Source: Paenibacillus sp. FSL H8-0332 (lineage in GTDB: Bacteria > Bacillota > Bacilli > Paenibacillales > Paenibacillaceae). Taken from it: a stretch of 64,000 bases of DNA. Positions 7,898 through 16,424 of the stretch are shown here, piece by piece (positions within the stretch are counted from its first letter, which is position 1; every line of letters begins with the position of its first letter). The DNA lies in the NCBI RefSeq assembly GCF_037963835.1, contig NZ_CP150145.1, forward strand, positions 6,386,001-6,450,000, in the 5' to 3' direction. Made by a program: the position numbers and the translations under genes. The notes beneath the pieces are model-generated. The model did no database searches. It saw only the letters and a program-made list of their open reading frames with translations, and had not been told where the DNA came from.

Positions 7898-8216
7898 CAA
7901 AAAACGCCCCTGCAGCATGATAGCTGCAGAGACGTTTAACCGCGGTCCCACTCTGCTTGAACATTCGTATACACTAGGGGCCGTCTAACTTCCCAGCCCC
8001 TGTATCCGGTGTTCCTCTTGGCGTCTGTAACGGCGACAGCCCGGCACAGTCTACAGTCCCGCACAGGGACGTTCAACCATGCAGCTCACAGGTGCATCTT
8101 CAGCGGCAGACAAATGAATAACTCCCAGCCTGCTAGGGCATTGGCCCTTAAGCGGTTATTCTCTCTGGTAATTGCCCTTATACGCCTACTTTTCCTGATC
8201 CCAGCTATTCTTATAT
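7897..8216 (-). ncRNA. T-box riboswitch (Cys specifier) ahead of cysE
   Basis: The conserved T-box bulge core GAGTGGGACCGCGG lies at 7953-7940 on the minus strand. It is followed by a terminator stem (7936-7923 paired with 7916-7903, 14 bp with two G-U pairs) and a T-run. Upstream, a long stem I region contains GAATAAC/GTTATTC pairing and an AGTA element. Two TGC triplets followed by A occur on the 3' side: 8096-8094 within GAAGATGCA, and 8083-8081 within GAGCTGCA. Either would read as a cysteine specifier, fitting cysE and cysS downstream. Uncharged tRNA-Cys should stabilise the antiterminator and allow read-through. Confidence 0.9.
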
Positions 8217-8222
8217 TCTTCT

Positions 8223-8251
8223 ATCTTAGCGAAAAGCCACAGAACTGACAA
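8223..8251 (-). promoter_or_regulatory. SigA promoter of the cysE T-box transcript
   Basis: TTGTCA (8251-8246), a 17-base spacer and TAAGAT (8228-8223) on the minus strand, between the gltX stop codon and the T-box stem I. A CAAGGG/CCCTTG inverted repeat overlapping the -35 region may weakly end gltX transcription. Confidence 0.7.
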
Positions 8252-8278
8252 GGGTCTTCTCCCCTTGCATGTCCCTGC

Positions 8279-9742
8279 CTAAGCGCCTTTGATTTGTGAT
8301 TTCAGGCGTTCGATCACCCGGCTGCGGCCGAGCAATGCAATCGTTGCATTCAAATCACGGCCATGCATCTGTCCCGTAAGAGCGACACGAATCGGCATAA
8401 ACAGCGCTTTGCCCTTATGTCCGGTCTCCTTCTGCACTTCCTTGATCAGAACAGCCATATGCGGAGCGCTGAAATCTTCGGCAGCCTCCACTTTGGCCAA
8501 AAATGCGGACAGCACTTCAGGAACCTGGGCTTCGGCAAGTACCTGTGCCGCTTCAGTCTCCAGCTCCAGATGGCTGCGGAAGAACAGCTCGGAGAGGCCA
8601 ATAATATCCGACGCAGCTGTCATTTGCTCCTGGTACAGCGCAACCAGGCTCTCCGCCCAGCTCTGCTGCTCCTCACTCAGCACCTCAGGCAGACGGCCAG
8701 CCTTCTGCAAATGAGGAATGGCAAGTGCCGCGATCCGCTTGGGATCGGCATGCTTGATATAGTGATTGTTCAGATGCGCCAGCTTGTTCGTATCAAATAC
8801 TGCCGGGCTCTTTGACAGTCGGTCCGCCGTAAAGATCGAGACCAGCTCTTCCTTCGTGAAGATCTCCTCTTCTCCCTCAGGCGACCAGCCTAGCAGGGTA
8901 ATAAAGTTAAACAGAGCTTCAGGCAGGTAGCCCAGCTGATCGTACTGTTCGATAAACTGAATGATCGATTCATTCCGTTTGCTCAACTTCTTATGGTCAT
9001 CGCCAACAATCAGTGTCATATGGCCGAATAGCGGAGCTTCCCAGCCCAGTGCCTCATAGATCATGAGCTGACGCGGGGTGTTAGAGATATGATCTTCACC
9101 TCGCAGCACATGAGAGATAGCCATCAGATGGTCGTCTACCGCTACGGCGAAGTTATAGGTCGGAATACCGTCCTTCTTCACGATGACGAAGTCGCCCATT
9201 TCTTTGGTATTGAACGAAATGCTCCCTTTTACGATATCATTGAAGGTATAAGTGCGGTCTTCCGGAACAAGGAACCGGATGCTGGCCACGCGTCCTTCCG
9301 CCTCAAAGGCCATGCGCTGCTCCTCGGTCAAATTACGGTGTCTGCCGGAATAACGCGGGGTTTCGCCCCGTGCCGTCTGCTCTTCACGTTCGGCCTCCAG
9401 CTCTTCCGCCGTGCAATAGCAGCGGTAAGCCAAGCCGCGGTCCAGCATATCCTGCCAGTAGACACGGTATAGATCCAAACGCTCAGTCTGGCGGTAAGGC
9501 CCGTATTCCCCGCCTACATCCACACTTTCATCCCAATCGATTCCCAACCACTTCAAATACTTCAGCTGGCTCTCTTCACCTTCTGCAATGTTGCGCTTAA
9601 GATCGGTATCTTCGATCCGGATAATGAACTTGCCGCCCAGATTGCGGGCGAACAGATAGTTAAACAAGGCTGTTCTGGCATTTCCGATATGTAAATGTCC
9701 CGTAGGGCTCGGTGCGTAACGCACCCGAACTTGATCCGCCAT
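8279..9742 (-). CDS. gltX: Glutamyl-tRNA synthetase
   Basis: A class I synthetase that charges tRNA-Glu and, in organisms lacking GlnRS, also tRNA-Gln, with later amidation by GatCAB. The protein is 487 aa, starting MADQVRVRYAPSPTGHLHIG with the HIGH motif at about residue 17. The KMSKS-type loop DDHKKLSKRNESI lies near residue 253. The start is supported by a GGAGGG site. It lies between ispF (58 bases upstream) and the cysE T-box, the same order as in Bacillus. Confidence 0.97.
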   Translation of the reverse strand: MADQVRVRYAPSPTGHLHIGNARTALFNYLFARNLGGKFIIRIEDTDLKRNIAEGEESQLKYLKWLGIDWDESVDVGGEYGPYRQTERLDLYRVYWQDMLDRGLAYRCYCTAEELEAEREEQTARGETPRYSGRHRNLTEEQRMAFEAEGRVASIRFLVPEDRTYTFNDIVKGSISFNTKEMGDFVIVKKDGIPTYNFAVAVDDHLMAISHVLRGEDHISNTPRQLMIYEALGWEAPLFGHMTLIVGDDHKKLSKRNESIIQFIEQYDQLGYLPEALFNFITLLGWSPEGEEEIFTKEELVSIFTADRLSKSPAVFDTNKLAHLNNHYIKHADPKRIAALAIPHLQKAGRLPEVLSEEQQSWAESLVALYQEQMTAASDIIGLSELFFRSHLELETEAAQVLAEAQVPEVLSAFLAKVEAAEDFSAPHMAVLIKEVQKETGHKGKALFMPIRVALTGQMHGRDLNATIALLGRSRVIERLKSQIKGA

Positions 9743-9800
9743 GGGTTTCCCTCCGCTTCATAATAGTTAAAATTAGGCATTTCCTTAAGCTAAAGCCATC

Positions 9801-10289
9801 TCACGATGATATCACATCTTGCAGCAGACAAACAATAGATTGGGCGGCAATTCCTTCTCCGCGCCCTGCGAAGCCAAGCTGCTCAGTCGTTGTTGCTTTT
9901 ACATTCACCTTCGATACGTCAGCGTTCAGCGTACGGGCAATAATCTCCGTCATCTGCGGAATATAAGGTGCCATCTTCGGTTTTTGCGCAATGATGGTTG
10001 AATCGATATTCCCCAGCCGGTATCCGCGCTCACGCGCAAGTGCCCATACCTGCTCCAGCAGCTTCAAGCTGTCTGCATCCTTGAAGGCCGGATCGGTATC
10101 GGGAAAATGTCTGCCGATATCCCCAAGGCCCAGTGCTCCCAGTATAGCGTCGGTTACAGCATGCAGCAGCACATCCGCATCGGAATGCCCCAGCAGCCCC
10201 TTCTCATAAGGAATCGTCACTCCGCCGATAATACACGGCCTTCCCTCGACCAGCTGGTGTACGTCAAATCCTTGTCCTACAGCAATCAT
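9801..10289 (-). CDS. ispF: 2-C-methyl-D-erythritol 2,4-cyclodiphosphate synthase
   Basis: IspF cyclises CDP-ME 2-phosphate in the MEP isoprenoid pathway. The 162-aa protein has the zinc ligands in GQGFDVHQL (Asp 9, His 11) and GHSDADVLLHA (His near 43), and FPDTDPAFKDADS. It overlaps ispD by four bases (ATGA type), so the two consecutive MEP-pathway enzymes are translationally coupled. Confidence 0.96.
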   Translation of the reverse strand: MIAVGQGFDVHQLVEGRPCIIGGVTIPYEKGLLGHSDADVLLHAVTDAILGALGLGDIGRHFPDTDPAFKDADSLKLLEQVWALARERGYRLGNIDSTIIAQKPKMAPYIPQMTEIIARTLNADVSKVNVKATTTEQLGFAGRGEGIAAQSIVCLLQDVISS

Positions 10290-10984
10290 CTGTGTTCCTC
10301 TCCCCTGCTTCTTACTGTGAATTCAGCGAAATCCAGGTCCTCCGGCGTCGTGATCTTAATATTCTTGTAGCTGCCTTCTACAACTGACACGGTAATGCCG
10401 CTGCGTTCCGCCAGACTGGAATCATCTGTACCAAGAAAACCGTCCCGCTCTGCCTCCTCATAGGCGGACAGCAGATCGGACAAACGAAAAGTCTGCGGGG
10501 TCTGAATCGCCCACAGACTTCGCCGATCCGGCGTAGACAGCACTTTGCCTTCACTGTCGACCTGCTTGATCGTATCCTTAACCGGTACTGCCAGCACCGA
10601 CGCTCCGGCTGACTGCGCACGCTCGTAACAAGCCTCTATCTCGCTGTCCTGCACGAACGGCCTTACCCCGTCATGAACCATGACCCAATGGGTGTTAAGT
10701 TCATCCAGTCCGCGGCGTACCGAATGCTGGCGCTGCGCTCCCCCGGTGATGACAGCAGCCACTTTATCCAGCTTGTAGGCTTGTACCCATTGCTTACAGC
10801 GATGCACATCCTCTTCCCCGGTGACAAGCACAATCTCGGAGATCCGCTCATGCCGCTGGAATACCTCCAGAGTATGCACGATAATCGGCTTGCCCTGCAG
10901 CAGCAAATATTGCTTGCTCTCTGCCGTTCCCATCCGGGTTCCTCTGCCTGCCGCTACGATAACGACGCCAACACTGTTTGACAT
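10286..10984 (-). CDS. ispD: 2-C-methyl-D-erythritol 4-phosphate cytidylyltransferase
   Basis: IspD transfers CMP from CTP to MEP. The 232-aa protein has the nucleotide-binding motif VIVAAGRGTRMG near residue 9-20, HDGVRPFV near 104 and PVKDTIKQV near 140. It has its own promoter just upstream and is followed by ispF with a four-base overlap. It lies downstream of the PIN/TRAM gene, as in Bacillus. Confidence 0.96.
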   Translation of the reverse strand: MSNSVGVVIVAAGRGTRMGTAESKQYLLLQGKPIIVHTLEVFQRHERISEIVLVTGEEDVHRCKQWVQAYKLDKVAAVITGGAQRQHSVRRGLDELNTHWVMVHDGVRPFVQDSEIEACYERAQSAGASVLAVPVKDTIKQVDSEGKVLSTPDRRSLWAIQTPQTFRLSDLLSAYEEAERDGFLGTDDSSLAERSGITVSVVEGSYKNIKITTPEDLDFAEFTVRSRGEEHR

Positions 10985-11020
10985 GCTTTCGGCTCCTGTC
11001 TTTCTTTCACGTATACTCCC

Positions 11021-11049
11021 ATCATAACGTGTTTGGCTGGCATTTCCAA
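11021..11049 (-). promoter_or_regulatory. SigA-type promoter of ispD-ispF
   Basis: TTGGAA (11049-11044), 17 bases, TATGAT (11026-11021) on the minus strand. A GCCC/GGGC mini-hairpin just upstream could weakly end the preceding transcript. Confidence 0.6.
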
Positions 11050-11084
11050 GCCCGAAAGGGCGTTACCGGAGGCCTGGGCTGAAC

Positions 11085-12173
11085 TTATTGTGCTTTTTCC
11101 AGCAGCTTCGGTTTGGCAAAAATCATCCGTCCTGCCGATGTCTGCAGTACGCTCGTCACCAGAACTTCCATCGTAGTGCCGATATAATCCCGGCCGCCCT
11201 CCACCACAATCATCGTGCCATCGTCCAGATAGGCTACGCCTTGTCCATGTTCTTTGCCGTCCTTTATCACCTGTACAATGATCTCTTCGCCCGGCAGAAC
11301 CACCGGCTTCACTGCATTCGCCAAGTCATTAATATTCAGTACTGACACTCCCTGCAGCTCACACACCTTGTTAAGGTTGAAGTCGTTGGTGACGACCTTG
11401 CCGTGCAGCACTTTCGCCAGCTTAACCAGCTTGCTGTCCACCTCCGAGATTTCCTCGAAATCCCCTTCATAGATCAGCACCTTAACGTCCAGCTCTTTCT
11501 GAATCTTATTCAGGATATCGAGCCCCCGGCGTCCGCGGTTACGCTTCAGCAAATCGGATGAATCCGCAATATGCTGCAGCTCCTCCAGTACGAATTCAGG
11601 AATAACAATGGTGCCTTCGATGAAGCCCGTTTTGCAGATGTCAGCAATCCGTCCGTCAATAATCACGCTGGTATCGAGGATCTTATGCTCCTGATTTCCG
11701 CGTTCCTCCGGTTCCGCAGAACGCGCCCAGCGTCCGGTATTCCAGAGCGAAGCGAGCTCCTCCTTCTTCTCCAGTCCGATCCTCAGACCCATATAACCCA
11801 GGGCAAGCGTAGCTGCTACCTGCAGCAGCTCCCCTGCTTTGCCCAGCCAGGCCATAACGGGATACAGCAGCAGAGACAGCAGCAGACCTCCCGTAAGCCC
11901 CGCTGCGCTTGCAGCAAGCTCATTCATCGGGATACGCGAGCAATACGCAACCGCCTCCCGCAGTTTTGAACTTGCCCATTCCGCGCATAAAGTCCCCGCA
12001 ATCAGAAAAATAATGGCACCCAGCACCGCACACAAAACGCTTCCTTCCATAGGCAAGCTATCCTCTAGTTTCCCAATCCCAACCGGGAAGCCTCTTTCTG
12101 CCGCGTGATATAGCGAATAACCGGACCAGGCTCCACATAACCCGGCAAGCATCAAAATCATCTTTTTCCACAT
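11085..12173 (-). CDS. yacL: Membrane-anchored PIN-TRAM domain protein (YacL)
   Basis: A probable membrane-attached nuclease. The protein is 362 aa from ATG 12171-12173, seven bases after GGAGGTG. The N-terminal half (about 1-140) has four hydrophobic segments. A PIN domain follows from KILDTSVIIDGRIADI (about residue 163), with acidic residues in VVTNDFNLNKVCELQGV, and then a TRAM domain near the C-terminus (EEIIVQVIKDGKEHGQGVAY). YacL in Bacillus sits in the same place between disA and ispD; here pssA and an uncharacterised plus-strand gene come between yacL and disA. The substrate is not known from sequence. Confidence 0.88.
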   Translation of the reverse strand: MWKKMILMLAGLCGAWSGYSLYHAAERGFPVGIGKLEDSLPMEGSVLCAVLGAIIFLIAGTLCAEWASSKLREAVAYCSRIPMNELAASAAGLTGGLLLSLLLYPVMAWLGKAGELLQVAATLALGYMGLRIGLEKKEELASLWNTGRWARSAEPEERGNQEHKILDTSVIIDGRIADICKTGFIEGTIVIPEFVLEELQHIADSSDLLKRNRGRRGLDILNKIQKELDVKVLIYEGDFEEISEVDSKLVKLAKVLHGKVVTNDFNLNKVCELQGVSVLNINDLANAVKPVVLPGEEIIVQVIKDGKEHGQGVAYLDDGTMIVVEGGRDYIGTTMEVLVTSVLQTSAGRMIFAKPKLLEKAQ

Positions 12174-12321
12174 AACCTCGCACCTCCTTTTATTCATCCA
12201 CCAATCCTCTATACCTCACCAGTATGTTCCAATTTTTAGGACGATAATCCAGAGGGCCGTTATTTTTTCTGTAAGCCCGAAATTCCCGGTCAGCTCTCTT
12301 GCCGTAAACCTCTATTTCTGG

Positions 12322-12351
12322 TTGAAAATAAGGGAGGCCCTGACATATAAT
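12322..12351 (+). promoter_or_regulatory. SigA promoter of the 12385 gene
   Basis: TTGAAA (12322-12327), an 18-base spacer and TATAAT (12346-12351). The predicted start of transcription, near 12358, lies inside the open frame that runs upstream of the gene, which supports the internal ATG at 12385 as the true start. Confidence 0.75.
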
Positions 12352-12384
12352 GAACTCAATTACGAACCCAGGGGTGAATGGAAA

Positions 12385-12780
12385 ATGAGCGCACCAAGTT
12401 TACAGGCCTTCCAGGATCAAGTCTCCGAACTGCTGCTCCGTCACCGTAGTCTTCTGGATGTAATGTCCAAGAACGGACAGAGCAGTGCTTCCGTCAATCG
12501 AGCCGTCGTCAAAGCCATTACCGAATGCGGCTGCATTCAGCTGCATGCCACCAAGCAGGTCTTCGAACCCACGTTGGGGCTAGAGCAAGCCAAGGAGCTT
12601 GCCGGAACCCACCTGGCAGGGGAGCTGTGCGAGAACTGCCGCGAGGTCATTGGCTCCGAGCTGGGGCGCGAGCTGTTCTACATGTCTGCGCTCTGCAATT
12701 TGCTTGCAATCAATATGGACGAGGTTGTGGCCAAGGAATCGCAGAAATGCGCAACTCTCGGATTGTTCAACTTGTCCTGA
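12385..12780 (+). CDS. Small uncharacterised helical protein with conserved-looking Cys residues
   Basis: A 131-aa protein from ATG 12385, behind AGGGGTG, starting MSAPSLQAFQDQVSELLLRH. I do not recognise an experimentally described function. It looks mainly alpha-helical and soluble. Cysteines cluster in ITECGCIQLHATKQ (about residues 47-60) and in LCENCREVIG (a CxxC near 88-91), with a further Cys in SALCNLLAINMDEV. The spacing could suit metal or nucleotide binding, but this is a guess. I have seen similar proteins in Paenibacillus genomes without a described role. It is the only plus-strand gene before 28 kb, read away from yacL and towards pssA, with a shared bidirectional terminator. 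Confidence 0.8.
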   Translation: MSAPSLQAFQDQVSELLLRHRSLLDVMSKNGQSSASVNRAVVKAITECGCIQLHATKQVFEPTLGLEQAKELAGTHLAGELCENCREVIGSELGRELFYMSALCNLLAINMDEVVAKESQKCATLGLFNLS

Positions 12781-12866
12781 GCAGACCGTCTGCGCTCTCC
12801 TTCATCCATTCCGCCAGTGTGGGGGGAACCATATACGTATACTTCCCTTCCCGCAGACAGCAAAAA

Positions 12867-12909
12867 GGCATTGCACTCTCCTGATATTCAGGAAAGGCAA
12901 TGCCTTTTT
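12867..12909. terminator. Bidirectional terminator between the 12385 gene and pssA
   Basis: GGCATTGC (12867-12874) and GCAATGCC (12897-12904) form a perfect stem flanked by A's on the left and T's on the right, so it can end transcription from both convergent genes. Confidence 0.85.
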
Positions 12910-12947
12910 ACTTACGGTCTATGAATGAGATAAGTTCTAAAGAAGGG

Positions 12948-13685
12948 CTAGCCGTTCTTGGAATGATATACCTTATCCTCCGTGCGTCTTCTGCGGCGGC
13001 GTTGCCGGCGGACCTTAAACAGTCCCAGGCTCTGCCTGAAGCCATACAAAGCGTACAGCGCAAGCAGTCCAAAGATCAGCTTGGCAATCTGCTCGGGGAA
13101 GACAACAGCAACGGCTACAGCAAGCACTATGACAAGAGGTGCGCCTACAACCGCTTTTTTGGGAAAACCAATCTTCTTGAAGTTAGGATACTTCACAGTG
13201 CTGACCATCAGATAAGAGAGCAGCAATGTAGCCACAATCATGAATGGTGCAGATACATCCTTATGGAAAAGTGCAAGCGTGGCGAGAACCCCACCCGCAG
13301 CAGGAATCGGCAATCCTACGAAATATCCGGGAATCCCCGGGCGGACATTGAACCGGGCCAGACGCAAGGCTCCGAATACTGGGAAGATCGCTGTGATCGT
13401 CCACCCCAGTGCAGGGTTCAACTCCTGCAGACTTGTCAAATACATAATCAGTGCCGGCGCTACTCCGAAAGAAACTACATCGGATAATGAATCCAGCTCC
13501 TTGCCGAATTCACTCTCACATTTCAGCGCACGGGCCACACGGCCATCCAGCCCATCGAGCAGCATCGCGATAATCACCATGATAGCGGCCATGCTCAGCT
13601 TACCGTCAAACGCCATCATGATACCAAACATTCCAAGCATCAGATTACCAATCGTAAAAAGACTTGGAATTGATTTTTGTATCAT
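12948..13685 (-). CDS. pssA: CDP-diacylglycerol-serine O-phosphatidyltransferase
   Basis: PssA makes phosphatidylserine, the precursor of phosphatidylethanolamine, from CDP-diacylglycerol and serine in the membrane. The 245-aa protein shows the CDP-alcohol phosphotransferase signature DG(x2)AR(x8)G(x3)D(x3)D in DGLDGRVARALKCESEFG and then KELDSLSD (about residues 44-69). It has about six to eight hydrophobic segments. The C-terminus is very basic (KVRRQRRRRRRTEDK), likely a cytoplasmic tail. No psd gene is adjacent. It lies downstream of disA with a 64-base gap and ends at a bidirectional terminator. Confidence 0.92.
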   Translation of the reverse strand: MIQKSIPSLFTIGNLMLGMFGIMMAFDGKLSMAAIMVIIAMLLDGLDGRVARALKCESEFGKELDSLSDVVSFGVAPALIMYLTSLQELNPALGWTITAIFPVFGALRLARFNVRPGIPGYFVGLPIPAAGGVLATLALFHKDVSAPFMIVATLLLSYLMVSTVKYPNFKKIGFPKKAVVGAPLVIVLAVAVAVVFPEQIAKLIFGLLALYALYGFRQSLGLFKVRRQRRRRRRTEDKVYHSKNG

Positions 13686-13749
13686 TTCTTCACCTCAGTT
13701 TTCCTACTTGTACTGCATGGGACTGCGACATTACGTGATTGTATGGTAT

Positions 13750-14826
13750 TTACATTTGTCTGTCAATAAGAACTTGTTTCTGGAGCCGCTTCAGCCCATC
13801 CTGAATATTGCGTGCGCGGATCTCACCGATGCCGTCTACTTCATCAAGTTCAGCAATGCTTGCCTTCATCAGGTTAGGCAGCATTTCGAAGCGTTCTACC
13901 AAATTGTGAATGATTACATTCGGCAGCCTTGGAATCTTGTTCAGCAGGCGGTAACCGCGCGGAGTCACAGCTTCTTCGGAGGAAATGGCTGTCGAGGAAT
14001 AGCCCAGCAAGCGGGCAATATGGTTGTCATCCATCAGTTCATCATCACTGCTGCGCTTCAGCCCGGCAATGATCTCACGGATCTTGTCCTCCTGCTCCAC
14101 TCTTGCATAGTCTCTGTACAGAAGCCATGCGTCTTCCTCAGTATTTCCAACCAATTCTTCCATCTGCATGCTGATCAGCCGGCCTTCATTGCCAAGCTCG
14201 TTGATGTAACGTTTAATTTCCATTTTGATTCTCAGAACCATCTCCACCCGCTGAATCACACCGACGACCTCCGCCACCGTTACAATCCCCTCGTATTCGG
14301 AAGCAGACAGGTTGGTCAGCCCTTGTGTCAGAACGGCTTTGTACTTCTCCAGGGTCTGAATCGCCTGGTTGGCTTTGGCCAGAATCGCACCGATTTCCTT
14401 GAGCGCGTAACGGATGGAGCCCTGATACAGCGTAATAATATTACGGCGCTGGGAAATGGAAACAACCAGCTTGCCGGTCTGCTTCGCTACACGTTCAGCC
14501 GTCCGGTGACGGATTCCTGTCTCGATCGAAGAGATGGAAGAATCGGGGATAAGCTGTGTGTTGGCGTACAGAATCCGCTTCAGATCCTCGCTCAGAATAA
14601 TCGCTCCGTCCATTTTGGCCAGCTCGTATAAATAATTGGGCGAAAAATCGCAGTTAATGGAGAAGCCGCCATCGACAACCTCCATGACTTCCGGACTATA
14701 TCCGACAACAATCAGTGCCCCGGTCTTCGCGCGAAGCACGTTCTCCAGCCCCTCCCGGAAGGGTGTTCCGGGTGCGGCCATTCTAAGCAGATCATTCATA
14801 TTATCTAATGGATTATATTCTTTCAT
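13750..14826 (-). CDS. disA: DNA integrity scanning diadenylate cyclase DisA
   Basis: DisA joins two ATP into cyclic di-AMP and stops doing so when it meets branched DNA. The 358-aa protein has the DAC-domain motifs KMDGAIIL (DGA, near residue 72) and TGIRHRTAERV (RHR, near 105-115), a helical linker, and a C-terminal helix-hairpin-helix region (NLVERFEMLPNLMKAS, then ELDEVDGIGEIRARNIQDGL). It starts 11 bases after the radA stop codon, and RadA is known to modulate DisA in Bacillus, so the pair is functionally as well as physically linked. Confidence 0.96.
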   Translation of the reverse strand: MKEYNPLDNMNDLLRMAAPGTPFREGLENVLRAKTGALIVVGYSPEVMEVVDGGFSINCDFSPNYLYELAKMDGAIILSEDLKRILYANTQLIPDSSISSIETGIRHRTAERVAKQTGKLVVSISQRRNIITLYQGSIRYALKEIGAILAKANQAIQTLEKYKAVLTQGLTNLSASEYEGIVTVAEVVGVIQRVEMVLRIKMEIKRYINELGNEGRLISMQMEELVGNTEEDAWLLYRDYARVEQEDKIREIIAGLKRSSDDELMDDNHIARLLGYSSTAISSEEAVTPRGYRLLNKIPRLPNVIIHNLVERFEMLPNLMKASIAELDEVDGIGEIRARNIQDGLKRLQKQVLIDRQM

Positions 14827-14837
14827 GTCTGTGCCCC

Positions 14838-16205
14838 CTAATCTAACGCGACCGCTAGTGCCTGTGCTACTGTGCTGACGCCTATAATCTGGATATCCTG
14901 CGGATGCTTCCAGCCCTTCAGACTCTTCTCGGGCATAATCACCCGCCGGAAGCCAAGCTTGGCCGCCTCCTTCACCCGCATCTCAGCGCGTGATACCCCT
15001 CTCACCTCACCGGTAAGCCCTACCTCCCCGAAAAACACATCATAAGGCTTAGTCGGAAAATCACGGAAGCTGGAGGCGATGCTGACGGCAACAGCCAAAT
15101 CCACCGCCGGCTCATCCAGCTTCACCCCTCCCGCGACATTGAGGTAAGCGTCCTGATTCTGCAGGAACATGCCCATCCGCTTCTCCAGTACAGCAATGAT
15201 CAGCGCCATTCTCTGATGATCCATACCTGTGCACATTCTGCGGGGCGAAGGGAAATGTGTCGAAGCAACCAGCGCCTGCAATTCAACAAGAACGGGTCTT
15301 GTGCCCTCCATGCTGGCTACCACAGCTGAACCGGCCACGCCGAGCGGGCGCTCGGACAAGAACAGCTCTGACGGGTTCTCCACCTCGGTCAGCCCGATTT
15401 CCCCCATTTCAAAAATGCCGATCTCATTGGTGGAGCCGAAGCGGTTCTTCACCGCACGCAGCAGACGGTACGTATGATGGCGTTCTCCTTCAAAGTAAAG
15501 GACACAATCCACCATGTGCTCCAGCATACGCGGGCCGGCAATAGCGCCTTCCTTCGTTACATGCCCTACAAGCACTGTGGCAATTCCCCGGATCTTGGCG
15601 ATTCGCATGAATCTTGTCGTACATTCCCGCACCTGTGCCACACTGCCCGGCGCACTGGTTACCTCCGGCATAAATACAGTCTGGATCGAGTCAATAACCA
15701 GAAATTGAGGCTGAATCTGCTCAATCGCTTCCTCGATACTCTCCATGTTCGTCTCACATAGAACGTACAATTCCGCAGACAGTGCTCCGAGGCGGTCGGC
15801 CCGCAGCTTAGTCTGCCGCACGGATTCTTCCCCCGAAATGTACAGAACGCGCAGTCCCTGAGTGGTAAGGGCATGCGAAGTCTGAAGCAGCAGTGTGGAT
15901 TTCCCGATTCCGGGGTCGCCTCCAACCAGCACCAGCGAGCCGGGTACGATCCCTCCGCCTAGCACGCGGTTAAGCTCACCGATGCCCGTCAGAATACGCG
16001 GCTCCTTGTCACTTTCTATATTTATGATCGATTGCGCCTTTTCTTTACTCTGAAAAATAGGTGCATTCATGCCTTGTGTTTTGACGACGCTTTCCGTTTC
16101 TTCTACCATCGAGTTCCATTCCTGGCAGCCCGGGCACTTACCGAACCATTTCGGTGATTCGTAGCCGCATTCGGTACAGAAAAATTTTGTTTTAGGTTTA
16201 GCCAT
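14838..16205 (-). CDS. radA: DNA repair protein RadA (Sms)
   Basis: RadA is a RecA-like hexameric helicase that drives branch migration in recombination. The protein is 455 aa from ATG 16203-16205 (MAKPKTKFFCTECGYES), behind AAGGAG. It has an N-terminal C4 zinc finger (CTEC, CPGC), Walker A GGDPGIGKSTLL (about 80-91), the RadA signature LRAVKNRFGSTNE (near 250) and a C-terminal Lon-protease-like domain (about 330-450). It is followed closely by disA. A terminator separates it from clpC upstream, so it needs its own promoter between 16210 and 16364; I see no convincing consensus there. Confidence 0.96.
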   Translation of the reverse strand: MAKPKTKFFCTECGYESPKWFGKCPGCQEWNSMVEETESVVKTQGMNAPIFQSKEKAQSIINIESDKEPRILTGIGELNRVLGGGIVPGSLVLVGGDPGIGKSTLLLQTSHALTTQGLRVLYISGEESVRQTKLRADRLGALSAELYVLCETNMESIEEAIEQIQPQFLVIDSIQTVFMPEVTSAPGSVAQVRECTTRFMRIAKIRGIATVLVGHVTKEGAIAGPRMLEHMVDCVLYFEGERHHTYRLLRAVKNRFGSTNEIGIFEMGEIGLTEVENPSELFLSERPLGVAGSAVVASMEGTRPVLVELQALVASTHFPSPRRMCTGMDHQRMALIIAVLEKRMGMFLQNQDAYLNVAGGVKLDEPAVDLAVAVSIASSFRDFPTKPYDVFFGEVGLTGEVRGVSRAEMRVKEAAKLGFRRVIMPEKSLKGWKHPQDIQIIGVSTVAQALAVALD

Positions 16206-16363
16206 GTGCACTCCTTACCGTCCGAACTTGCTAAAATTGCGGATATTTTTCTCTTATTCAAAGTTTACCATTTCTGCACACTTAACGGAAGGACACTTAA
16301 GATCTACTTTTCATTTGCGTCTTCATTTAGGCATGTCTAGGTCATGCCTGATGGGCTGGTTAC

Positions 16364-16409
16364 AAACAAAGCTCCCGCCCCTCTATACGGAGGAGCGGGA
16401 GCTTTGTTT
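16364..16409 (-). terminator. Terminator of the ctsR-mcsA-mcsB-clpC operon
   Basis: AAACAAAGCTCCCGC (16364-16378) pairs with GCGGGAGCTTTGTTT (16395-16409), a 15-bp stem with a T-rich 3' flank in the minus direction, 16 bases beyond the clpC stop codon. Confidence 0.85.
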
Positions 16410-16424
16410 CATTTTCCGGAACAA

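Noticed and set aside
12322..12384. N-terminal extension of the 12385 gene to a TTG at 12322
   Set aside because: That TTG is part of the -35 box and the extension spans the -10 box, so it cannot be in the mRNA.
13240..14631. A 463-codon plus-strand frame opposite pssA and disA
   Set aside because: Its translation has no recognisable domain and it is antisense to two well-supported genes.
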